DNA from: Pseudomonas mediterranea CFBP 5447
GTDB lineage: Bacteria; Pseudomonadota; Gammaproteobacteria; Pseudomonadales; Pseudomonadaceae
Assembly (NCBI RefSeq): GCF_000774145.1
Contig: NZ_KN322983.1
Coordinates: forward strand, 558,001 to 622,000
Direction of reading: 5' to 3'
DNA: 64,000 nucleotides
Below, piece after piece: positions 1-9,515 of this stretch. The translations under genes were made by a program, and so were the position numbers. Position 1 is the first letter of the stretch. Every line of letters begins with the position of its first letter. The notes below the pieces were generated by a model. It was not told the DNA's origin. It searched no databases and saw only the letters and a list, made by a program, of their open reading frames with translations.

Positions 1-173
1 CCATGGGCGGTGGCGGGCTGGCGATGTCCCACATCAACGATGCCGGCTACTGGATCTTCACTAAACTGGCAGGGCTCAACGTGGCGGACGGCCTGCGCAC
101 CTGGACGGTGATCACCACGCTGCTCGGTACACTCGGTTTTGGAATCACCTTGTTGATCTGGCCTTTCGTTTAA
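1..173 (+). CDS. GntP-family gluconate/sugar-acid:H+ symporter, C-terminal fragment
   Basis: This is the last 57 or so codons of a membrane permease; the rest lies before the window. The visible end has SHINDAGYW followed by a hydrophobic terminal helix, which is the usual C-terminus of GntP-family gluconate/sugar-acid symporters. It stops 10 bases before the isomerase gene, so the two are probably cotranscribed. The isomerase and the nearby DeoR regulator suggest a sugar acid or tetronate substrate, but the fragment alone does not show which. Confidence 0.75.
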   Translation, partial: MGGGGLAMSHINDAGYWIFTKLAGLNVADGLRTWTVITTLLGTLGFGITLLIWPFV

Positions 174-183
174 GGAATATCGT

Positions 184-975
184 ATGCCTCGTTTCGCAGC
201 CAACCTCAGCATGCTCTATCCGCAACATGATTTCCTCGACCGTTTCGCGGCTGCGGCGGCCGATGGTTTCGATGCCGTGGAGTACCTGTTCCCGTACGAG
301 TACAGCCCCGAGGTGCTCAAGCAGCGGCTGGATGACAATGGTCTGGTCCAGGCGCTGTTCAACGCACCGCCCGGGAATTGGGCGGCGGGGGAGCGGGGGC
401 TGGCGACGTTGCCCGGGCGCGAGCAGGAATTTCGTGAAGGTTTCGAGCGGGCCCTGGAATATGCCGCAGTGCTCGGCAACTCGAACATTCACGTGATGGC
501 GGGCTTGCTCCCGTCCGAAGCCGAGCGTGCCCGGCACCACGCCGTGTACCTGGAAAACCTCGCCTACGCCACGACCCAGGCGGCGAAGGCCGGGATCACG
601 GTGTTGCTGGAGCCGATCAATACCCGGGACATGCCGGGCTTTTTTCTCAACCGCCAGGACCAGGCCCATGCCATCTGCCGGGAGGTCGGGGCAGACAATC
701 TCAAGGTCCAGTTCGATTGCTACCACTGCCAGATCGTCGAGGGCGACCTGGCGAGCAAACTCAGGCGCGACTTCAGTGGCATCGGGCACATCCAGATCGC
801 CGGCGTGCCGGATCGGCATGAGCCGGACCTGGGGGAGGTCCATTATCCGTTCCTGTTCGGATTGCTGGACGAGCTGGGCTATAACGGCTGGGTCGGCTGC
901 GAATACCGTCCCCGAGGTGATACCTCGGCCGGTCTGCAATGGCTGCGAGACTGGAAAGCGCGCCAGGAACTGTGA
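184..975 (+). CDS. otnI: Hydroxypyruvate / 2-oxo-tetronate isomerase (OtnI/Hyi family)
   Basis: A 263-residue cytosolic TIM-barrel sugar isomerase. The family interconverts hydroxypyruvate and tartronate semialdehyde, or 2-oxo-tetronate and 3-oxo-tetronate, using a metal. Two conserved acidic metal ligands are visible: Glu143 in [10 protein letters not shown] and Glu240 in GCEYRP. The FDCYHCQ motif near residue 178 and [13 protein letters not shown] near 202 complete the active-site signature. Length is normal for the family (about 258-265). It follows the GntP permease gene with a 10-base gap and a purine-rich ribosome site. Tetronate loci usually pair this isomerase with a permease and a DeoR regulator, as here, so OtnI is preferred over a glyoxylate-pathway Hyi; the kinase and aldolase partners would lie upstream. 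Confidence 0.85.
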   Translation: MPRFAANLSMLYPQHDFLDRFAAAAADGFDAVEYLFPYEYSPEVLKQRLDDNGLVQALFNAPPGNWAAGERGLATLPGREQEFREGFERALEYAAVLGNSNIHVMAGLLPSEAERARHHAVYLENLAYATTQAAKAGITVLLEPINTRDMPGFFLNRQDQAHAICREVGADNLKVQFDCYHCQIVEGDLASKLRRDFSGIGHIQIAGVPDRHEPDLGEVHYPFLFGLLDELGYNGWVGCEYRPRGDTSAGLQWLRDWKARQEL

Positions 976-1020
976 GAGATGGTGGTGGGTCAGCCGGCTT
1001 TGATGTTGACTGTTCCACTG

Positions 1021-1254
1021 CTATCGCGAGCAGGCTCGCTCCCACAGGGATTTCAGTTGTTCGCCAGATCTGTGGTTTGCCATCAATACCCTTGTGGGAG
1101 CGAGCCTGCTCGCGATGGCAGTGGGTCAGCTTGCATCGATGTTATTTGTGCCGCCGTCATCGCGGGCAAGCCTGGCTCCCACAGAGATTTCGGCTGTTCA
1201 CAAGACTTGCGTTCGCCATCAATACCCCTGTGGGAGCGAGCCTGCTCGCGATAG
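1021..1254. repeat. Tandem array of four REP sequences (two REPIN units)
   Basis: Four copies of the GAGCCTGCTCGCGAT-type REP alternate in orientation at about 1021-1046 (reverse), 1092-1118 (forward), 1158-1184 (reverse, diverged) and 1228-1254 (forward). The spacers are also related: both end in GCCATCAATACCC just before the forward copy. The array is therefore a duplicated unit of about 136 bp. It fills the gap between the convergent isomerase and DeoR genes. Confidence 0.9.
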
Positions 1255-1277
1255 CGATGGACCGGCACGCGACGATG

Positions 1278-2096
1278 TCAGGCAGGCTGCCCATCCGGTA
1301 ACAGCAACTCGACGCCCTGCTTGCGGATACCATCGGCCGCCGCCGGTGCTAGGGCGTCGTCGCTGATAATGAAATCGAACTGCTCCAGCCCGGCGATTCG
1401 GTACATGCTGAAGGTGCCGTACTTGGAACTGCTGGCCACCAGCACTACTTGCGAGGCCGATTGCATCGCCACCTGCTTGACCTCCACCTTCAAGGCCGAC
1501 GGCGTGGTGATGCCCCGTTGCAGGTCCCACGAACTGGTGGACATGAAGGCAATGTCCGTCACGATCTGACGCAAGGTTGCCACCGCCAGCCCGCCGACGC
1601 AGGAGTGGTTGGAATGATCCAGCTGCCCGCCGGTATGGATCACCGTCACCTGCGGCGCTTCCATCAGCGCCTGGACCACGCCGAAATCGTTGGTCACCAC
1701 CGTCATCCCCGACAGCGCCTTGATGTAGGGCACGATCTCCAGGGTGCTGGTGCCGGCATCCAGGTACACCGTCATATCATCCTTCAACAGTCTGGCCGCC
1801 AGCTTGGCCATGGCCTGCTTCTGCGGCAGCTCCACCACGGCCTTGGACTGGTGGCTCGGCTCGCTGTGTAGCTGGCTGGCGATACGAACCCCACCGGTTA
1901 CCGAATAGGCCCGGCCTTCCTGCTCCAGCAAAGCGATGTCGCGGCGCACGGTCATGTGCGAGCAATCGAACATCTCCATCAACTGGTGAACGCTCAGCAC
2001 CTGATGCTTGCGCAACTGACGCAGGATCTGTTCCCGACGCTGCTCGGGAATCATCGGTGCGGGGCTGTCGTTGGCCATGTCCTTGGAGGTGGGCAT
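1278..2096 (-). CDS. DeoR/GlpR-family transcriptional regulator
   Basis: A cytoplasmic repressor-type protein of about 272 residues. The N-terminal DeoR winged helix-turn-helix is clear: EQRREQILRQLRKHQVLSV, then MFDCSHMTVRRDIALLEQEG. The C-terminal effector domain has the family signature YLDAGTSTLE and a DFGVVQALMEAP segment; it normally senses a phosphorylated sugar. It converges on the isomerase gene and probably controls that catabolic operon, though this is inferred only from proximity. The start is uncertain: ATG codons at 2096, 2078 and 2054 all lack a good ribosome-binding site, and the frame is open to a TTG at 2165. ATG 2096 is chosen as the first ATG. Confidence 0.85.
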   Translation of the reverse strand: MPTSKDMANDSPAPMIPEQRREQILRQLRKHQVLSVHQLMEMFDCSHMTVRRDIALLEQEGRAYSVTGGVRIASQLHSEPSHQSKAVVELPQKQAMAKLAARLLKDDMTVYLDAGTSTLEIVPYIKALSGMTVVTNDFGVVQALMEAPQVTVIHTGGQLDHSNHSCVGGLAVATLRQIVTDIAFMSTSSWDLQRGITTPSALKVEVKQVAMQSASQVVLVASSSKYGTFSMYRIAGLEQFDFIISDDALAPAAADGIRKQGVELLLPDGQPA

Positions 2097-2188
2097 TGGT
2101 GTGGGCTCGGTGACTGAAAGGGCAGGGGAATAGTAGCGAATCTGCAAGCAATGGACGAGGCGCAACTATGAATGCACCCCTAACCCCT

Positions 2189-2230
2189 CTGGCGGAGGAG
2201 CTTGCTCCCGCTGGGCTGCGAAGCGGCCCC
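2189..2230. repeat. Single REP-like sequence, GGAGCTTGCTCC family
   Basis: A stem of the second repeat family in the window (CTGGCGGAGGAGCTTGCTCC and a GCTGGGCTGCGAAGC tail). It lies just upstream of the deoR-type gene, between it and the end of the convergent-side DUF6124 gene. Confidence 0.7.
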
Positions 2231-2314
2231 AACCCGGACGGCTCAAAGGAAACTGACAGGCGCAGCACTCCTGTAACTTGGGCCCGGGTCTGTCAGGTTA
2301 AAGGGCATCGCCTG

Positions 2315-2683
2315 CTAGGGAGCAGCTTTTTGAGGCTCCATGTCATCCAGCGCTCGGTTTGCCAGTAATGAACCCAGTTCGACCAATTGCTGAATCCCTA
2401 ACGCCACATGTCGTCGAGAACCTTCCAGCTCAAACGCCAGGTCACTGACCATTGCATTGGCCGAGGCGAGGGTTTCGCTGAGAGTGGTCAACACCGATTC
2501 CGTGTTGATACCCGGAACCACTGAAAAGACCTGCCTGTCCTGGGTGTCGGGTTTACTTGGGTTGGATGGGGATAAATGTACATTCAGCGCCCGATCGGCG
2601 GCTTCGCGAAGCTTTTTTGTATCGAGAGAGGTGTAGGCGGAAAGGTTTTCAGCCTTTGGGGGATTGGGGGTTACCTTGACCAT
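2315..2683 (-). CDS. DUF6124-type small protein (paralogue of the gene at 55425)
   Basis: A 122-residue protein of unknown function. It begins MVKVTPNPPK; the variable middle is polar, and the C-terminal half is a conserved helical region with LSETLASANAM, then DLAFELEGSRRHVALG, IQQLVELG and LLANRALD. That block is nearly identical to residues about 63-105 of the gene at 55425, so the two are paralogues. No signal peptide or membrane segment is seen. The ATG at 2683 is chosen because AGGAG lies 7 bases upstream and the paralogue starts with the equivalent MFKVTPNPPE; longer in-frame reading would run through the structured leader. The family assignment (DUF6124, common in Pseudomonas) is from memory of its signature. 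Confidence 0.85.
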   Translation of the reverse strand: MVKVTPNPPKAENLSAYTSLDTKKLREAADRALNVHLSPSNPSKPDTQDRQVFSVVPGINTESVLTTLSETLASANAMVSDLAFELEGSRRHVALGIQQLVELGSLLANRALDDMEPQKAAP

Positions 2684-2913
2684 GGTGAAGCTCCTGACTT
2701 GGAAGTGGCGCTCATTCCCCCCGTGACCAAACGAGGGTGGTGGGCGGTACGCAGGTTGGTCAACCGGGAAGTCAGGCACCCGGCGCACTCGAAAGTGCCC
2801 CGCGCACAGCCCACCGCAAAGCATACCGACAAAAGTGTCGCCATGCTGAGGTTGGCGCGTATGCGCCTGACATTGGACAGGTGACCAAACCTGATCGCTG
2901 AATTTGCAGCGAC
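2684..2913 (-). ncRNA. Candidate structured 5' leader RNA, copy 1 (SD-sequestering pseudoknot)
   Basis: Reading 5' to 3' on the minus strand: hairpin P1 TCGCTG/CAGCGA (2912-2895); segment a, TTTGGTCAC (2889-2881); GGTGGGC (2815-2809), which pairs with GCCCACC (2745-2739); hairpin GCACT-TTCG-AGTGC (2798-2785); hairpin P4 CCGGG/CCCGG (2783-2764) with loop TGCCTGACTT; TGACCAA (about 2762-2756), complementary to a and to segment b TTTGGTCAC (2731-2723). The P4 loop CCTGACTT is exactly complementary to AAGTCAGG (2700-2693), which overlaps the Shine-Dalgarno site. Copy 2 at 55198 has the same layout with compensatory differences in nearly every helix. The pairing is seen in the sequence; its regulatory role and any ligand are inferred. 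Confidence 0.75.
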
Positions 2914-2919
2914 CCACAA

Positions 2920-2949
2920 AGCCTATCTTCGCGCCTTCCGAACCGGCAA
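2920..2949 (-). promoter_or_regulatory. Possible sigma-70 promoter of DUF6124 gene, copy 1
   Basis: TTGCCG (2949-2944) and TAGGCT (2925-2920) are separated by 18 bases. The -10 match is weak (3 of 6). It is listed because it aligns with a better candidate at the paralogous locus (55166-55194), and in both cases the predicted transcription start falls at the 5' arm of hairpin P1. Confidence 0.35.
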
Positions 2950-3007
2950 CCGCCGCGACTCGTCAGAAAATTCCTGTTCTGCAAATTTCTTGTAGGAACA
3001 CCATGTC

Positions 3008-3152
3008 CTGTGGCGAGGGGATTTATCCCCGCTGGGCTGCAAGCAGCCCCCTACTGCAACTCGGTGGGTCAGATCAGTTGAGTGGTCAGCATTGGGGCTG
3101 CTTTGCAGCCCAACGGGGCGGTGCGACGTTTCGCTAAATCCCCTCGCCACAG
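3008..3152. repeat. REPIN, inverted pair of GAGGGGATT-type REPs
   Basis: CTGTGGCGAGGGGATTTATC with a GCTGGGCTGCAAGCAGCCCC tail at the left, and the inverted partner ending AAATCCCCTCGCCAC at the right, facing each other over about 60 bases. It sits in the gap between the DUF6124 leader and the end of the nuo operon; nothing else is evident there apart from the terminator. Confidence 0.85.
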
Positions 3153-3184
3153 GGGGTCCGATTACACCCAGGGAACACAGGCAT

Positions 3185-3217
3185 AAAAAAACCCGCATCT
3201 CGCGATACGGGTTTTTT
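3185..3217 (-). terminator. Terminator of the nuo operon
   Basis: AAAAAACCCG and CGGGTTTTTT form a 10-bp stem around a 13-base interior, 22 bases after the nuoN stop codon. The A and T tracts on both sides make it usable from either strand. Confidence 0.85.
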
Positions 3218-3239
3218 CACAGCGCCGGGGCTCAGGCGA

Positions 3240-4703
3240 TCAGCCTGTCAGGCCCGCCTGCTGGACCAGGGTCAGCAACGGCTGCGGGTACACACCGAGG
3301 AAGAACGCCAGGATGGCGATGGCCAGCAGCATCACGCCGCCCGCTTTCTGTTCCCAGTGCAACTCGGCGTCGTGGCGACGCAGGTTGGGTTCCATCAGGT
3401 ACAGGGTGACCATGACGCGCAGGTAGTAGAACACGCCGATGGCACTGCCCAGCACCAGGGAGCCGACCAGCCACCATTGATGCGCCTCGACGCCGGTGGC
3501 GACGATGTAGAACTTGCCGATGAAGCCGGCGGTCAGCGGGATGCCGGCCAGGGACAGCATCATCACGGTCAGCACGGCGGTCAGGTACGGACGGCGCCAG
3601 AACAGGCCGCGGTATTCGTACAGGGCGTCGGCGTCGCGGCCGTTGTACGGCGAGGACATCAGGGTGATCACGCCGAAGGCGCCGAGGCTGGTGATCACGT
3701 AGGTGACCAGGTACACGCCGATGGCTTCCACCGCCAGGCCCTTGCTGGCGATCAGGGCGATCAGCAGGTAGCCGAAGTGGGCGATGGACGAGTAACCCAG
3801 CAGACGCTTGAGGTTGCTCTGGGTCAGTGCCAGCAGGTTACCGAACAGGATCGACACGATGGCGATGATGGTCAGTACGTTGCTCAGCACACCGCTGCTG
3901 GCTACTGGCGAGATCTGGAACAGACGCACCATGACCGCGAACACCGCCACTTTCGAAGCGGTGGCCAGGAACGCCGCCACTGGCGCCGGGGCGCCTTCGT
4001 AGACGTCCGGGGTCCACAGGTGGAACGGCACCAGCGACAGCTTGAACGCCAGGCCGATCAGCATCATGCCCAGGCCCAGTTGCGCGATCGGGCTAGGCAG
4101 GCCGGTGGCCGCCAGGGCCTGGCCGATGCCGACGAAGCTCAGGGTACCGGCTTCCGCGTAGAGCAGCGCCATGCCGAACAACAGGAACGCCGAACCGGCG
4201 GCCGACAGCACCATGTACTTGATGCCGGCTTCCAGCGAGCGTTTGTTGAAGAAGGCGTAGGCCACCAGGCCGTAGACCGGCACCGACAGCAGTTCCAGGC
4301 CGATGAACAGGCTGGCCAGGTGCTGTGCGCTGACCAGGACCAGGCCACCGGCGGCGGCCATCAGGATCAGCAGGTACAGTTCTTCGCGGTTGCCCGGGTA
4401 ACCCGAACCGCCGTCGCCGAGGTAGGCGTGGGCGAGGGTGACGCAGGCCAGGGTGGCGACCAGGATCAACGCCATGTACAGGCAGGCGAAGCTGTCGATC
4501 TGCAGCAATGGCGTGACCGCCAGTGGTGCGACTTTCAGGGCCGGCAGGATCGACAGCAAGGCCAGGTTCAGCCCCGCCACCGACAGCAGGAAGGTCTGTG
4601 AGTGATTGCGCCGCCAGGCGATCGCCAGCATCACCACGATGATCGTGGCGCTGGTGATCAACAGCGGTGCAAGCGCGATAAAGTGTTGAATCGTGAATTC
4701 CAT
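3240..4703 (-). CDS. nuoN: NADH-quinone oxidoreductase subunit N
   Basis: A 487-residue inner-membrane subunit of respiratory complex I. It is one of three antiporter-like subunits (with NuoL and NuoM) that pump protons when NADH electrons reach quinone. The protein is almost wholly hydrophobic with many membrane helices, and carries the conserved segment [21 protein letters not shown] (written here across about residues 228-248) whose Lys and His lie in the proton path, followed by SIAHFGYLL. It is the last gene of the operon, 7 bases after nuoM. The ATG at 4703 gives [15 protein letters not shown], the usual NuoN start; the frame is open further upstream but overlaps nuoM. Confidence 0.97.
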   Translation of the reverse strand: MEFTIQHFIALAPLLITSATIIVVMLAIAWRRNHSQTFLLSVAGLNLALLSILPALKVAPLAVTPLLQIDSFACLYMALILVATLACVTLAHAYLGDGGSGYPGNREELYLLILMAAAGGLVLVSAQHLASLFIGLELLSVPVYGLVAYAFFNKRSLEAGIKYMVLSAAGSAFLLFGMALLYAEAGTLSFVGIGQALAATGLPSPIAQLGLGMMLIGLAFKLSLVPFHLWTPDVYEGAPAPVAAFLATASKVAVFAVMVRLFQISPVASSGVLSNVLTIIAIVSILFGNLLALTQSNLKRLLGYSSIAHFGYLLIALIASKGLAVEAIGVYLVTYVITSLGAFGVITLMSSPYNGRDADALYEYRGLFWRRPYLTAVLTVMMLSLAGIPLTAGFIGKFYIVATGVEAHQWWLVGSLVLGSAIGVFYYLRVMVTLYLMEPNLRRHDAELHWEQKAGGVMLLAIAILAFFLGVYPQPLLTLVQQAGLTG

Positions 4704-4710
4704 AGCGCTC

Positions 4711-6243
4711 TTACCGGGCCGAAGCGAGTTGAGAGAAGGCGGTGCCGAGCCACTGCTGCACGCCATGCATGGTGGCGGCAGACGTGTCGAGGAACGGCTG
4801 CGGGTAGACGCCGAGGTAGACCAGCAGTATCGCCAGGCCCAGCACCATGATCAGTTCGCGACCGTCCATGCCGCGCAGCACTTCGTCCGATTTCGACGGG
4901 CCGAAGTAGGCGCGGTGGATCATGATCAGCGAGTAGACCGAACCGAACACCAGGCCGGAGGTGGCGATGGCGATGATCCACGGCGCGCTGACGAAGCTGC
5001 CGATCAGGATCAGGAACTCGCCGACGAAGTTGCCGGTACCCGGCAGGCCCAGGGAGGCGGCCGCGAAGAACAGGCTGATGGCCGGCAGGTAGGCGATGCG
5101 CGACCACAGGCCACCCATCTCACGCATGTCCCGGGTGTGCAGGCGCTCGTACAACTGGCCGCTGAGGATAAACAGCGCCGCCGCCGACAGGCCGTGGGCG
5201 AGCATCTGGATCACTGCGCCTTGCAGGGCGAGCTGGCTGCCGGAGTAGATCCCGATCAGCACGAAGCCCATGTGCGAGACGCTGGAGAAGGCGATCAGGC
5301 GCTTGATGTCGGTCTGGGCGAACGCCAGGAACGCACCGTAGAAGATCCCGATCAGGCCCAGGGTCATCGCAATCGGCGCGAACTCGGCCGAGGCGTTGGG
5401 GAACAGCGGCAGGGCGAAACGCAGCAGGCCGTAGGCCGCCGTCTTCAGCAGGATACCGGCCAGGTCCACGGAACCGGCGGTCGGCGCCTGGGCGTGGGCA
5501 TCCGGCAGCCAGGAGTGGAACGGCACCACCGGCAGCTTCACCGCAAAGGCGATGAAGAAGCCCAGCATCAGCACGTACTCGGTGCCGCGCGACATCTGCA
5601 CTTTCAACAGGTCGGCGTAGTTGAAGGTAATCACGCCGGTGTTGTTGAAGTTCACCAGCACCAGGCCCAGGATCGCCACCAACATGATCAGGCCGGAAGC
5701 CTGGGTGAAGATGAAGAACTTGGTCGCCGCGTAGATCCGGGTCTTCTTGCCGTCCGAAGAACTGTGACCCCAGAGCGCGATGAGGAAGTACATCGGCACC
5801 AGCATCATTTCCCAGAAGAAGAAGAACATGAACAGGTCCAGCGCCAGGAACACGCCGACGACACCGCCCAGGATCCACATCAGGTTCAGGTGGAAGAAGC
5901 CGACGTGACGCTGGATCTCTTTCCAGGAGCAGAGGACCGAGAGGATACCCAGCAGGCCGGTCAGCAGGATCATCAGCAGCGACAGGCCGTCGAGGGCCAG
6001 GTGCACGCTGATGCCGAAGCGCTCGATCCAGAGGTGCTTGAACTCAAGCGCCCAGGTCGGGTTGGCGCCAGGGGCCGGGGCGAATGAATAGTCACCGGTC
6101 GCCCACAGCCAGAGGCCGAGCGCGAGTTCCAGGGACATGGTCAGCAGCGCAATCCAGCGCGGGAGCGTGGAGCTGGAGCGCTCCGCGATCCAGCACAGCA
6201 GGCCGCCGATGAAGGGAATCAGGATTAGCCAGGGCAGAATCAT
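4711..6243 (-). CDS. nuoM: NADH-quinone oxidoreductase subunit M
   Basis: A 510-residue membrane subunit of complex I and second antiporter-like proton channel. Family landmarks are visible: [18 protein letters not shown] around residues 140-157, with the conserved Glu of transmembrane helix 5; [20 protein letters not shown] near 235-255; and [17 protein letters not shown] near 315. Length matches E. coli NuoM (509). It follows nuoL after 39 bases and precedes nuoN by 7. Confidence 0.97.
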   Translation of the reverse strand: MILPWLILIPFIGGLLCWIAERSSSTLPRWIALLTMSLELALGLWLWATGDYSFAPAPGANPTWALEFKHLWIERFGISVHLALDGLSLLMILLTGLLGILSVLCSWKEIQRHVGFFHLNLMWILGGVVGVFLALDLFMFFFFWEMMLVPMYFLIALWGHSSSDGKKTRIYAATKFFIFTQASGLIMLVAILGLVLVNFNNTGVITFNYADLLKVQMSRGTEYVLMLGFFIAFAVKLPVVPFHSWLPDAHAQAPTAGSVDLAGILLKTAAYGLLRFALPLFPNASAEFAPIAMTLGLIGIFYGAFLAFAQTDIKRLIAFSSVSHMGFVLIGIYSGSQLALQGAVIQMLAHGLSAAALFILSGQLYERLHTRDMREMGGLWSRIAYLPAISLFFAAASLGLPGTGNFVGEFLILIGSFVSAPWIIAIATSGLVFGSVYSLIMIHRAYFGPSKSDEVLRGMDGRELIMVLGLAILLVYLGVYPQPFLDTSAATMHGVQQWLGTAFSQLASAR

Positions 6244-6282
6244 GACGGGCTCGTTTCCTTTCGCAAGTTCGCAAGGTTCATA

Positions 6283-8136
6283 TCAGACCGCTACCAGCAC
6301 GATGGCGCCGATAACCAGCACAGCGCCAGCCGCCATGGAAGCCGCATACCAACGCAATTGACCGGTCTCGGTACGGCTCAGGGCAGTGTGGCCACCCTTG
6401 GCCATGCGCGGGATCAGGCCAATGGTCTGGTCGAGCGGGTCTTTGCGCAGAATGTGGCTGATCGCAAGGTATGGCTTGACGAACAGTTTGTCGTAGATCC
6501 AGTCGAAGCCCCAGGCAGCGAACCACCAGGCCGAAAGGACACGGCCGAGGCCGCTGTTGGCGATCGCGGTCACGAAGCGACGCTTGCCCAGGAACAGCAG
6601 GGCGGACAGCAGGATACCCGCCAGGGCGATGGCACCGGAGGCGATTTCCAGGCTGTGCTTGGCTTCGCCGCCGGCATGGCCGACGCTTTCCGGCAGCACA
6701 CCGTGCAGCGGCGGGGTGATCATGGCGCCGACGAAGGTCGACAGCACGATCAGCACCGACAGCGGCAGCCAATGGGCAATCCCGTGGCCGGCGTGGGCTT
6801 CGGTCTTGGCTTCACCATGGAACGCGATGAAGATCAGGCGGAAGGTGTACAGCGAGGTCATGAACGCACCCACCAGGCCGGCATAGAGCAGGCCCTGGTT
6901 ACCGCTGGCGAACGCTTCCCAGAGGATCTCGTCCTTGGAGTAGAAGCCGGCGGTGACCAGTGGCAGGGCCGCCAGGGCCGCGCCGCCGACGATGAAGCTG
7001 GCGTAGGCCAACGGCAGTTTCTTCCACAGGCCGCCCATCTTGAAGATGTTCTGTTCGTGGTGGCAGGCAACGATCACCGCACCGGAAGCAAGGAACAGCA
7101 GGGCCTTGAAGAAGGCGTGGGTCATCAGGTGGAAGATCGCGCCTTCCCAGGCGCCGACGCCCAGGGCCAGGAACATGTAGCCGATCTGGCTCATGGTGGA
7201 GTAGGCGAGGATCCGCTTGATGTCGGTCTGGACCAGGGCGGCGAAGCCGGCCAGTACGAGGGTCACGCCGCCGACGATGCCCACCAGGTGCAGGATGTCC
7301 GGCGCCAGGGCGAACAGGCCGTGGGTACGGGCGATCAGGTAGACGCCCGCGGTCACCATGGTGGCGGCGTGGATCAGGGCCGATACCGGGGTAGGGCCGG
7401 CCATCGCGTCCGCCAACCAGGTCTGCAGCGGCAGTTGCGCGGATTTACCGACGGCGCCGCCCAGCAGCATCAGGGTCGCCAGGACGATCCAGAAGTCGCC
7501 GACCTTGAAGTGCTCGGGTGCCTTGACCAGCAATTCCTGGATGTTCAGCGTGCCCAGTTGCTGGAACAGGATGAACAGGCCGATGGCCATGAACACGTCG
7601 CCGATGCGGGTGACGATGAAGGCCTTGAGTGCCGCGTTGCCGTTGTTGCGGTTGCTGTAGTAGAAACCGATCAACAGGTACGAGCACAGGCCCACGCCTT
7701 CCCAGCCGAAGTACAGGAACAACAGGTTATCGCCGAGCACCAGGAACAGCATGCTGGCGATGAACAGGTTGGTGTAGGCGAAGAAACGCGAGTAACCGGC
7801 TTCACCGCGCATGTACCAGGACGCGAACAGGTGGATCAGGAAACCCACGCCGACCACCACGCCCAGCATGGTGATCGACAGGCCGTCGATGTACAGGGCG
7901 AAGTTCGGCGTGAAGCCTTCCACCGCCATCCATTGCCACAGCACCAGGGTGTAGTGACCACCTTCGGGTGGTGCGACGTTGAATTGCCAGATCACGTACG
8001 CGGCAACAATCGCCGACAGGCCGATGGAGCCGACGCCAACCAGTGCCGAGAGGTTTTCCGACCAGCGTCCACGGGAGAACGCCAGCAGCAGGAAACCGAT
8101 CAGGGGAAATACGAAAGTCAGAAAGATCATGTTCAT
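6283..8136 (-). CDS. nuoL: NADH-quinone oxidoreductase subunit L
   Basis: A 617-residue membrane subunit of complex I, the most distal proton channel, which also contributes the long lateral helix that ties the membrane arm together. It shows the [17 protein letters not shown] segment with the conserved Glu near residue 144, the [20 protein letters not shown] motif near 236, and [16 protein letters not shown] near 310. The C-terminal 100 residues are less conserved, as expected for the lateral helix and final helix. It overlaps the nuoK stop by 4 bases (ATGA), suggesting translational coupling. Confidence 0.97.
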   Translation of the reverse strand: MNMIFLTFVFPLIGFLLLAFSRGRWSENLSALVGVGSIGLSAIVAAYVIWQFNVAPPEGGHYTLVLWQWMAVEGFTPNFALYIDGLSITMLGVVVGVGFLIHLFASWYMRGEAGYSRFFAYTNLFIASMLFLVLGDNLLFLYFGWEGVGLCSYLLIGFYYSNRNNGNAALKAFIVTRIGDVFMAIGLFILFQQLGTLNIQELLVKAPEHFKVGDFWIVLATLMLLGGAVGKSAQLPLQTWLADAMAGPTPVSALIHAATMVTAGVYLIARTHGLFALAPDILHLVGIVGGVTLVLAGFAALVQTDIKRILAYSTMSQIGYMFLALGVGAWEGAIFHLMTHAFFKALLFLASGAVIVACHHEQNIFKMGGLWKKLPLAYASFIVGGAALAALPLVTAGFYSKDEILWEAFASGNQGLLYAGLVGAFMTSLYTFRLIFIAFHGEAKTEAHAGHGIAHWLPLSVLIVLSTFVGAMITPPLHGVLPESVGHAGGEAKHSLEIASGAIALAGILLSALLFLGKRRFVTAIANSGLGRVLSAWWFAAWGFDWIYDKLFVKPYLAISHILRKDPLDQTIGLIPRMAKGGHTALSRTETGQLRWYAASMAAGAVLVIGAIVLVAV

Positions 8137-8441
8137 CCGCGCATCTCACTGGCAGCGTCGATGTCGAGCGTGTGGAAGCGGCGATACAGCTGCAACAGGA
8201 TCGCCAGGCCGATACTGGCCTCGGCGGCTGCCAGGCTGATCACCAGGATGAACATGATCTGTCCATCCGGCTGAGCCCAGCGAGCGCCCGCGACGATGAA
8301 GGCCAGGGCGGCGGCATTCATCATGACCTCCAGGCTCATCAGCACGAACAGAATGTTGCGGCGGACCATCAGGCCGACCAGACCGAGACAGAACAGGATG
8401 CCGGCAACCGCCAGACCGTGTTCGAGAGGGATAGCAGGCAT
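8133..8441 (-). CDS. nuoK: NADH-quinone oxidoreductase subunit K
   Basis: A 102-residue membrane subunit of complex I with three predicted helices, the usual length. It contains the conserved acidic residues of the central hydrophilic axis: Glu in [15 protein letters not shown] near residue 36 and Glu in [17 protein letters not shown] near 70. The ATG at 8441 gives [17 protein letters not shown], matching family N-termini, and sits 4 bases after the nuoJ stop. Its own end overlaps nuoL. Confidence 0.97.
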   Translation of the reverse strand: MPAIPLEHGLAVAGILFCLGLVGLMVRRNILFVLMSLEVMMNAAALAFIVAGARWAQPDGQIMFILVISLAAAEASIGLAILLQLYRRFHTLDIDAASEMRG

Positions 8442-8445
8442 GTGA

Positions 8446-8946
8446 TTACTCCTTCGCCTCGTTACGGCCCAAATGGAACGCCGTGACGGCTGCGGCAAGC
8501 AGCAGCATCGAGGCGAGTTCGACCACCAGCAGGTACGGACCGAACAGGCTGATGCCCACGGTCTTGGCGCCTACGGTGGTGTGGCCGATGGCCTGGCCGC
8601 TCTGGTGAGCGAACAGCACATACAGCAGTTCACCCAGCAGCAGGGCGGCGAGAATCACCGGCCCCGCCCAGATGCCGGGCTTGAGCCAGTTGCGCTCCTG
8701 CTGGACCGAGGCCGGGCCGAGGTTCAGCATCATCACCACGAACACGAACAGCACCATGATGGCGCCGGCGTAGGCGATCACTTCCAGGGCCCCGGCGAAC
8801 GGTGCGCCGAGGGCGAAGAAGGTCATGGCCACGGCGATGAGCGAAATGATCAGGTAGAGCAGGGCATGTATGGGATTGGTGTTGGTGACCACACGAAGCG
8901 TGGACACCACCGCGATACCCGATGCGAAATAGAAAGCGAATTCCAT
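8446..8946 (-). CDS. nuoJ: NADH-quinone oxidoreductase subunit J
   Basis: A 166-residue membrane subunit of complex I with five predicted helices. The family segment [20 protein letters not shown] (about residues 54-73) is intact; this is helix 3, which has a pi-bulge in solved structures and takes part in coupling quinone reduction to proton pumping. It starts 9 bases after nuoI and ends 4 bases before nuoK. Confidence 0.96.
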   Translation of the reverse strand: MEFAFYFASGIAVVSTLRVVTNTNPIHALLYLIISLIAVAMTFFALGAPFAGALEVIAYAGAIMVLFVFVVMMLNLGPASVQQERNWLKPGIWAGPVILAALLLGELLYVLFAHQSGQAIGHTTVGAKTVGISLFGPYLLVVELASMLLLAAAVTAFHLGRNEAKE

Positions 8947-8955
8947 CTTTCTTCC

Positions 8956-9504
8956 TTAAGGCAGCAAGCTCTTCACGTTGATCGGTTCGGCTTCGTTCTG
9001 CGCGGCGCCTTTCGGCTTACCGGCAATGGCCATACCTGCAACACGATAGAAGTTGTAATCAGGGTTTTTACCGGGACCGGAAATCAGCAGATCTTCTTTC
9101 TCGTACACCAGGTCCTGACGTTTGAAATCCGCCATTTCGAAATCCGGCGTGAGCTGGATCGCGGTGGTCGGGCATGCTTCCTCGCAGAGGCCGCAGAAAA
9201 TGCAGCGCGAGAAGTTGATGCGGAAGAAGTCCGGGTACCAGCGACCGTCTTCGGTTTCAGCTTTCTGCAGCGAGATGCAGCCCACCGGGCAGGCTACGGC
9301 GCACAGGTTGCACGCCACGCAGCGCTCCTCGCCGTCGGGGTCGCGGGTCAGGACGATGCGGCCGCGGTAACGCGGTGCCAGGTAGACCGGCTCTTCCGGG
9401 TATTGCAGGGTGTCGCGCTTGCGGAAGCCATGGCCGAAGATCATGACCAGGCTTCGCAGTTGGGTACCGGTACCCTTAACGATGTCGCCAATATATTTGA
9501 ACAT
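8956..9504 (-). CDS. nuoI: NADH-quinone oxidoreductase subunit I (two 4Fe-4S ferredoxin)
   Basis: A 182-residue peripheral-arm subunit that carries iron-sulfur clusters N6a and N6b and passes electrons toward NuoB. Two complete CxxCxxCxxxCP motifs are visible: [12 protein letters not shown] and [12 protein letters not shown], about 39 residues apart. The N-terminus [19 protein letters not shown] contains the amphipathic anchor helix typical of the family. It lies between nuoH (11-base gap) and nuoJ. Confidence 0.97.
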   Translation of the reverse strand: MFKYIGDIVKGTGTQLRSLVMIFGHGFRKRDTLQYPEEPVYLAPRYRGRIVLTRDPDGEERCVACNLCAVACPVGCISLQKAETEDGRWYPDFFRINFSRCIFCGLCEEACPTTAIQLTPDFEMADFKRQDLVYEKEDLLISGPGKNPDYNFYRVAGMAIAGKPKGAAQNEAEPINVKSLLP

Positions 9505-9515
9505 GGGTCAAATCC

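Noticed and set aside
1021..1254. CRISPR-like array because of regularly spaced repeats
   Set aside because: Repeats alternate in orientation, spacers are related to each other, and there are no cas genes; these are REP elements.
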